Shown piece by piece: positions 57,767 to 64,000 of a stretch of DNA of 64,000 nt (position 1 is its first letter; each line of letters starts with the position of its first letter). The translations under genes were made by a program, and so were the position numbers. The notes under the pieces were generated by a model. The model was not told the DNA's origin, ran no database searches, and saw only the letters and a program-made list of their open reading frames with translations. The DNA comes from Mycobacterium sp. 4858 (lineage in GTDB: Bacteria > Actinomycetota > Actinomycetes > Mycobacteriales > Mycobacteriaceae): contig NZ_LT968776.1 of the NCBI RefSeq assembly GCF_900240975.1, positions 310,001 through 374,000 of the forward strand. Reading direction: 5' to 3'.

Positions 57767-58198
57767 ATGACCGAGCTGACCGGTACAACCGTTGCGAACA
57801 CCCGCACGGTCGAGGGCTTTCTGAACGCCCTGCAGGACGCGGATTACGACGCCGCCGACGCGGCACTCGACGACAACCTCGTCTACGAGAACGTGGGGTT
57901 GCCGACGATTCACGGCCGCGTCCGAGCCATGAAGCTGTTTCGCCAGATGGACGGCCGGGCCGCCTTCGAGGTGAAGATCCATCGCATCGCCGCCGACGGC
58001 GGGGCGGTGCTCACCGAGCGCACCGACGCCCTGATCTTCGGCCCGGTGCGGCTTCAGTTCTGGGTGTGCGGCGTGTTCGAGGTCCACGACGGGCGAATCA
58101 CGTTGTGGCGCGACTACTTCGACTTCTTCGACATGTTCAAGGCCACCCTTCGTGGCCTGGCGGCCGTGGTGCTGCCGTCGCTCAAAGCGACGTTCTAG
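57767..58198 (+). CDS. ephG: limonene-1,2-epoxide hydrolase-like protein EphG
   Basis: A 143-residue NTF2-fold epoxide hydrolase. The Asp-Arg-Asp triad of the family is suggested by the D in YDAADAAL, R in TERTDALIF and D in LWRDYFDFFD. Members open epoxides of lipids, in M. tuberculosis possibly cholesterol-derived. It is about six residues shorter than Rv2740, as I recall. It converges on pspM. Confidence 0.88.
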   Translation: MTELTGTTVANTRTVEGFLNALQDADYDAADAALDDNLVYENVGLPTIHGRVRAMKLFRQMDGRAAFEVKIHRIAADGGAVLTERTDALIFGPVRLQFWVCGVFEVHDGRITLWRDYFDFFDMFKATLRGLAAVVLPSLKATF

Positions 58199-58207
58199 CC
58201 GCGGTCA

Positions 58208-59017
58208 TCAGCTGGCGCCGCGCAGCCCGCCGAGTTCGTCGAAAGCCTGCGCCCAACCGACCAGGCGGTCGGTCGCCCCGGCCAGCTCGGCGCGGTAGCG
58301 CTGCGAGGCGGCCAACTGATCACCGTTGGCCGACGACACCAATTGGGCTGCGGCGGTGACCATTTCGTTGTACTGGCGCACGCCGGCGCTCAGCTGCGCG
58401 GTGAACGCGTTGATGGTCGGCACCAGATACGACCGCGACGATTCGCTGGACTGCGCCGCCCGCTCCATCGACACCACCTCCGCGGCGGTGGCCGCCATGG
58501 CCGCCGAGGTCTTGTTGGCGGCCGCGGTCAGGTCGCGGATCTCGGCCGTGGGCAACATGGAGCCCCGCTCGATCACGTTCAGCAGCGACAGGAAGCCGCG
58601 TTCGGAGGCGCCCAGCGCGTACATCGCGGGCCGCGCCGCCGAGCCGGGCGGCGGCAGCCGACGGACGTTCGTGGGGCGCGGTGTGGGTAGCGGCTCGGAA
58701 CGCAGCCACCGGTAGCGGAACAGCAACAGCGTCGCGGGGATGGCCATGACGACCGCGACGGCGCCGGTGATCTCCAGCAGCAGCGCGAACCAACCCCAGG
58801 CCGCCAGCAGCATCGTCACGGCCGCCCAGAACACGCAGCCGGCGCTGAAGATCAGGCCCCAGCGCAGCGCCCGGCGACGCCGCCGCAGCAGCCGCGCGCG
58901 GGGGTCCGCGGCGGCGCTGATCTTCTGGGCCACCAGGTCCGACAGGTCGGCGGCGGTGGCCAGCCCACGCCCGAGCAAGGTGCGCCAGAGCCCCCGCTGC
59001 GTCTCGGTCACCGCCAC
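58208..59017 (-). CDS. pspM: membrane partner of the Psp envelope-stress system (Rv2743c-like)
   Basis: A 269-residue protein with two adjoining transmembrane helices (about 52-72 and 75-98: WGLIFSAGCVFWAAVTMLLA, FALLLEITGAVAVVMAIPAT) and a helical C-terminal domain. In M. tuberculosis Rv2743c anchors PspA to the membrane within the clgR-pspA-Rv2743c operon. GTG start nine bases after the pspA stop. The following H37Rv gene Rv2742c (and PE_PGRS47) is absent here, so the operon ends with pspM. Confidence 0.9.
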   Translation of the reverse strand: MAVTETQRGLWRTLLGRGLATAADLSDLVAQKISAAADPRARLLRRRRRALRWGLIFSAGCVFWAAVTMLLAAWGWFALLLEITGAVAVVMAIPATLLLFRYRWLRSEPLPTPRPTNVRRLPPPGSAARPAMYALGASERGFLSLLNVIERGSMLPTAEIRDLTAAANKTSAAMAATAAEVVSMERAAQSSESSRSYLVPTINAFTAQLSAGVRQYNEMVTAAAQLVSSANGDQLAASQRYRAELAGATDRLVGWAQAFDELGGLRGAS

Positions 59018-59026
59018 GACACCGCG

Positions 59027-59857
59027 CTACTGGCCAAAGGGCTTTTCGGTGGCCGCGCCCCCGGTGGTCTCGGCGGGCGCGGGGGCCGCTTCCGGAGTGG
59101 CCCCGGCCGCGGGCGTCGCCCCGGTCGGCAACGCCTCGCCGCGCATCGACGCGCGGATCTGCTCCAGCCGCGAGTGACCGGCCATCTGCACGCCGGCCTG
59201 CTCGACCTCGAGCATCCGGCCCTGCACCGAGCCCTGCGCGAGCTCGGCGGCCCCGACCGCGTTGGCGTAGCGGCGTTCGATCTTGTCGCGCACCTCGTCG
59301 AGGTTGGGCACGTTGCCGGGCGCGGCGATCTCGCTCATCGACCGCAGCGAGGCGCTCACCTGTTCCTGCATCTTCGCCTGCTCGAGCTGGCTGAGCAGCT
59401 TGGTGCGCTCGGCGATCTTCTGCTGCAGCACCATCGCGTTCTGCTCAACCGCCTTCTTGGCCTGGGCGGCCGCGTTCAGCGCCTGATCGTGCAGGGTCTT
59501 GAGGTCCTCGACGCTCTGCTCGGCGGTCACCAGTTGGGCCGCGAACGCCTCGGCGGCGTTGTTGTATTCGGTGGCCTTGGCGGCGTCGCCGGATGCGGTG
59601 GCCTGGTCGGCGAGCGTCAGGGCCTGACGCACGTTGACCTGCAGCTTCTCGATGTCGGCGAGTTGCCGGTTGAGTCGCATCTCCAGCTGACGCTGGTTGC
59701 CGATCACCTGCGCCGCCTGCTGGGTCAGCGCCTGATGCGTGCGCTGCGCTTCCTCGATGGCCTGCTGGATCTGCACTTTGGGGTCGGCGTGCTCGTCGAT
59801 CTTCGCGTTGAACAGCGCCATGAGGTACTTCCACGCTTTGACGAACGGATTGGCCAT
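59027..59857 (-). CDS. pspA: phage-shock protein A homologue (35-kDa antigen)
   Basis: A 276-residue coiled-coil ESCRT-III-like protein. [20 protein letters not shown] is the amphipathic membrane-binding helix; long heptad-rich coils fill residues 25-220, and the tail is Ala/Pro/Thr-rich. It assembles on damaged inner membrane. Second gene of the clgR-pspA-pspM operon. In mycobacteria expression is driven by SigE/ClgR under envelope stress. Confidence 0.95.
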   Translation of the reverse strand: MANPFVKAWKYLMALFNAKIDEHADPKVQIQQAIEEAQRTHQALTQQAAQVIGNQRQLEMRLNRQLADIEKLQVNVRQALTLADQATASGDAAKATEYNNAAEAFAAQLVTAEQSVEDLKTLHDQALNAAAQAKKAVEQNAMVLQQKIAERTKLLSQLEQAKMQEQVSASLRSMSEIAAPGNVPNLDEVRDKIERRYANAVGAAELAQGSVQGRMLEVEQAGVQMAGHSRLEQIRASMRGEALPTGATPAAGATPEAAPAPAETTGGAATEKPFGQ

Positions 59858-59985
59858 GAGTGAGCTCCACCTTCGCTTCTTGTGGGCTGGAGGGTCCCGG
59901 GATGGGCCCGTCGCTTGTCGCTCAATTTAGTGGGTCGGCGCCGATCGCCCTACCCCTGACGCAGGATCCTTGGTGCGGGCGGCGA

Positions 59986-60312
59986 TCAGGCGATCGCCAG
60001 GGAGGCCACCGGCGGGATGACGACCTTGGTGTCGGCGTCGATGCTGGGACCGCGCAGCCCGTCGGCGGGAGCCCGCTCCACGCCGGCCATCCGCTCGCCG
60101 GCGTCGATCAGGACCGACGACAGCGGCACCTGCAGCGCGTCGCAGATCGCGTTGAGCAGCTCGCTGGAGGGCTCCTTGCGCCCGCGCTCGACCTCGGACA
60201 GATAGCCCAGGCTTACCCGCGCCGAATCGGACACCTCCCGCAGCGTCCGGCCCTGCGTCATCCGGGCCTCCCGCAGCACGTCGCCGATGACCTCGCGCAC
60301 TAATGGCGGCAT
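59986..60312 (-). CDS. clgR: transcriptional activator ClgR
   Basis: A 108-residue Cro/C1-type helix-turn-helix activator: [20 protein letters not shown] is the recognition unit. It activates clp protease genes and its own operon, and is itself degraded by ClpP through a C-terminal tail (here SLAIA). The upstream minus-strand region has no clear GGAAC/CGTT SigE promoter. The GTTCGC-N5-GCGAAC ClgR box was not found nearby either. Confidence 0.94.
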   Translation of the reverse strand: MPPLVREVIGDVLREARMTQGRTLREVSDSARVSLGYLSEVERGRKEPSSELLNAICDALQVPLSSVLIDAGERMAGVERAPADGLRGPSIDADTKVVIPPVASLAIA

Positions 60313-60426
60313 TTTCCGCCCTCCTTCGTCCAGTCAGCCCGCCGGAGCGAAAACCGCCCCGTTCGGCAGGCGCTCATTAGGTGGAACGCGGGCGGCGGGG
60401 TCTTGGTTCCCGTTCGGCGGCCACGA

Positions 60427-60478
60427 ATTCAGTCGACAGATTCAGTCGACAGATTCAGTCGGCAGATTCAGTCGGCCG
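60427..60478. repeat. four tandem copies of a 13-bp unit (VNTR-like)
   Basis: ATTCAGTCGACAG is repeated: two exact copies at 60427-60452, then ATTCAGTCGGCAG (60453-60465) and ATTCAGTCGGCCG (60466-60478). The last copy holds the pgsA3 stop codon. Because the unit is 13 bases, adding or removing copies would leave the pgsA3 frame intact upstream. It resembles MIRU-VNTR loci used for typing. Confidence 0.9.
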
Positions 60479-61094
60479 ACCGGCGCACTTCCCTGACGGT
60501 GGACACCACGTAGTCGATGCCGGTGACGATGGTCAGCACGATGGCCGCCCCCATCACCACCGCCGCGACCACGCGGAAGGGCCCGGACACGGGCAGGATG
60601 AACAAGCCGATCGCCACCGACTGCACCACGGTCTTGATCTTGCCGCCCCAGCTGGCGGGGATGACGCCGCGGCGAATCACCGCCAGGCGCAGCACGGTCA
60701 CGCCGACCTCGCGGGCCAGGATCACCACCGTGACCCACCAGGGCAGGTCGCCGAGCATCGAGAGCCCGATCAACGCCGACCCGATCAGCGTCTTGTCCGC
60801 GATCGGATCGACGAACGCGCCGAATTCGGTTGCCATCCCGTAGTTGCGGGCCAGCAGGCCGTCCAACCGATCGGTGATGACCGCGAGGGTGAAAATCACG
60901 AAAGCCACGACCCGGAAGGCGATCTCGTGCCCGTCCTTGGCGAACAGCGCGAGCAGGAAGACCGGGACCAACACCAGCCGCAGCAGCGTCAGCGTGTTGG
61001 CGAGATTTGCGATGTGGGCGCGGCCTGGGGGTCCCATCACCGGACCCGTTTGCGGCTGCCCCGACACCGCAACAGAATAACTGTTGGTCAGCAC
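60468..61094 (-). CDS. pgsA3: CDP-alcohol phosphatidyltransferase (PgsA3 type)
   Basis: A 208-residue membrane enzyme. The full CDP-alcohol phosphotransferase motif DG-x2-AR-x8-G-x3-D-x3-D is present (from DGLLARNYGM near residue 71), flanked by several transmembrane helices. It probably makes phosphatidylglycerophosphate. GTG start at 61094 gives the family length (MLTNSYSVAVSGQ); an ATG further in (MGPPGRAHIAN) would shorten it. The 3' end runs into a 13-bp tandem repeat. Upstream of clgR on the same strand. Confidence 0.9.
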   Translation of the reverse strand: MLTNSYSVAVSGQPQTGPVMGPPGRAHIANLANTLTLLRLVLVPVFLLALFAKDGHEIAFRVVAFVIFTLAVITDRLDGLLARNYGMATEFGAFVDPIADKTLIGSALIGLSMLGDLPWWVTVVILAREVGVTVLRLAVIRRGVIPASWGGKIKTVVQSVAIGLFILPVSGPFRVVAAVVMGAAIVLTIVTGIDYVVSTVREVRRSAD

Positions 61095-61123
61095 GCCCGT
61101 CCCCGATGCCGATACTGTTAGCC

Positions 61124-61633
61124 GTGACCGAAAGTTCGCAGGACTGCCTGGTGCGACGCGCGCGAACCTCCGATGTCCCCGCAATCAAGCGACTCGTCGA
61201 CACCTACGCCGGCAAGATCCTGCTGGAGAAGAACCTGGTGACGCTGTACGAGGCGGTCCAGGAGTTCTGGGTGGCCGAGCGCGGGGGCGACGTCGTCGGG
61301 TGCGGCGCGCTGCACGTGATGTGGTCCGACCTGGGCGAGATCCGCACGGTCGCGGTCGACCCGGCGATGACCGGCCACGGCATCGGCCACGCGATCGTCG
61401 ACCGGCTGCTGGCGGTCGCGCGCGAGCTGCAGCTCAAGCGGCTGTTCGTGCTGACGTTCGAGACCGAGTTCTTCGGCAAGCACGGGTTCACCGAGATCGA
61501 GGGCACCCCGGTGACCGCCGAGGTGTTCGAGGAGATGTGCCGCTCCTACGACATCGGGGTCGCCGAGTTCCTGGATCTGAGCTACGTCAAGCCCAATATC
61601 CTGGGCAACTCCCGCATGCTGCTGGTGCTGTAG
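61124..61633 (+). CDS. argA: N-acetylglutamate synthase ArgA (Rv2747-type GNAT)
   Basis: A 169-residue GNAT acetyltransferase that acetylates glutamate or glutamine using acetyl-CoA, the first step of arginine synthesis in mycobacteria. The acetyl-CoA loop is MTGHGIGHAIVDRL near residue 84. GATACT (61111-61116), a -10-like hexamer, lies only seven bases before the GTG, so the transcript is probably leaderless. It diverges from pgsA3 across 29 bases. Confidence 0.93.
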   Translation: MTESSQDCLVRRARTSDVPAIKRLVDTYAGKILLEKNLVTLYEAVQEFWVAERGGDVVGCGALHVMWSDLGEIRTVAVDPAMTGHGIGHAIVDRLLAVARELQLKRLFVLTFETEFFGKHGFTEIEGTPVTAEVFEEMCRSYDIGVAEFLDLSYVKPNILGNSRMLLVL

Positions 61634-61697
61634 CCCGCCGAACGTGCACTCATGGCGAGATTTCGGCTATTTTTTCGCCCTCAGAGCACGCTCGGCG

Positions 61698-64000
<2,303 letters not shown>

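Noticed and set aside
60313..60467. ClgR box or SigE promoter upstream of clgR
   Set aside because: Only partial resemblances (GAGCGAAAACC, CCGTTCGG) were found, and no GGAAC/CGTT pair on the minus strand at proper spacing.

Overview
The window is high-GC actinobacterial DNA. Its gene order follows the Mycobacterium tuberculosis H37Rv segment Rv2675c to Rv2748c almost gene for gene (family and locus comparisons are from memory). Protein sequences and gene content suggest a slow-growing mycobacterium, probably of or near the M. avium complex; the species cannot be fixed from the sequence. About 70 protein genes are recognisable. I saw no rRNA, tRNA, insertion sequence, prophage or CRISPR array.

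Layout. 1-4.2 kb: haem operon hemE-hemY-hemQ plus a methyltransferase, joined by ATGA overlaps, with an enoyl-CoA hydratase diverging. 4.3-6.3 kb: a DUF3000 protein and an RNase D-like exonuclease. 6.4-9.3 kb: an accessory island of EspA-, EspC-, EspD- and EspL-like genes (type VII secretion-associated families), which I do not recall at this position in M. tuberculosis. 9.4-17.7 kb: dxs, a cation/proton antiporter, an RNA methyltransferase, an amino-acid permease and the two TrkA-type proteins ceoB and ceoC. 17.7-24.4 kb: small conserved actinobacterial genes, dut, cei, suhB and ppgK. 24.5-31.2 kb: the sigA-sigB-ideR regulatory block. 31-43 kb: a DUF4192 protein, sthA, a lipoprotein serine protease, PAC2, hydrolase and PhzF proteins, nitrobindin, nrdR, chiZ-lexA and an LGFP-repeat surface protein. 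43-54.9 kb: fadE20, hflX, dapF, miaA, miaB, recX and recA. 55-64 kb: a FhuF-like iron-sulphur protein behind a cobalamin riboswitch, a glycosyltransferase, ephG, the pspM-pspA-clgR envelope-stress operon, pgsA3, argA and the start of ftsK (cut by the window edge).

Three things stand out. First, sigA is broken by a stretch of about 46% GC foreign sequence followed by two tandem copies of the Nextera read-2 adapter with the transposon mosaic end (24894-24965). This is an assembly or library artefact, and any protein predicted across it is wrong. Second, a well-formed cobalamin riboswitch (55040-55154) precedes a FhuF-like 2Fe-2S protein, suggesting a B12-controlled reductase. Third, the Esp-like island sits between RNase D and dxs, far from any visible ESX secretion locus.

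Regulatory sites match known circuits: PafBC-type (RecA-NDp) promoters and SOS boxes at recA and in the chiZ-lexA interval, an ECF-sigma promoter at sigB, a perfect CRP palindrome between the DUF4193 gene and cei, and a TetR-type operator at fadE20. Differences from the H37Rv order as I recall it are a single antiporter where Rv2683-Rv2688c lie, no Rv2722-Rv2723, no Rv2734-Rv2735c, no PE_PGRS47-Rv2742c, an intein-free recA and an extra protease gene.
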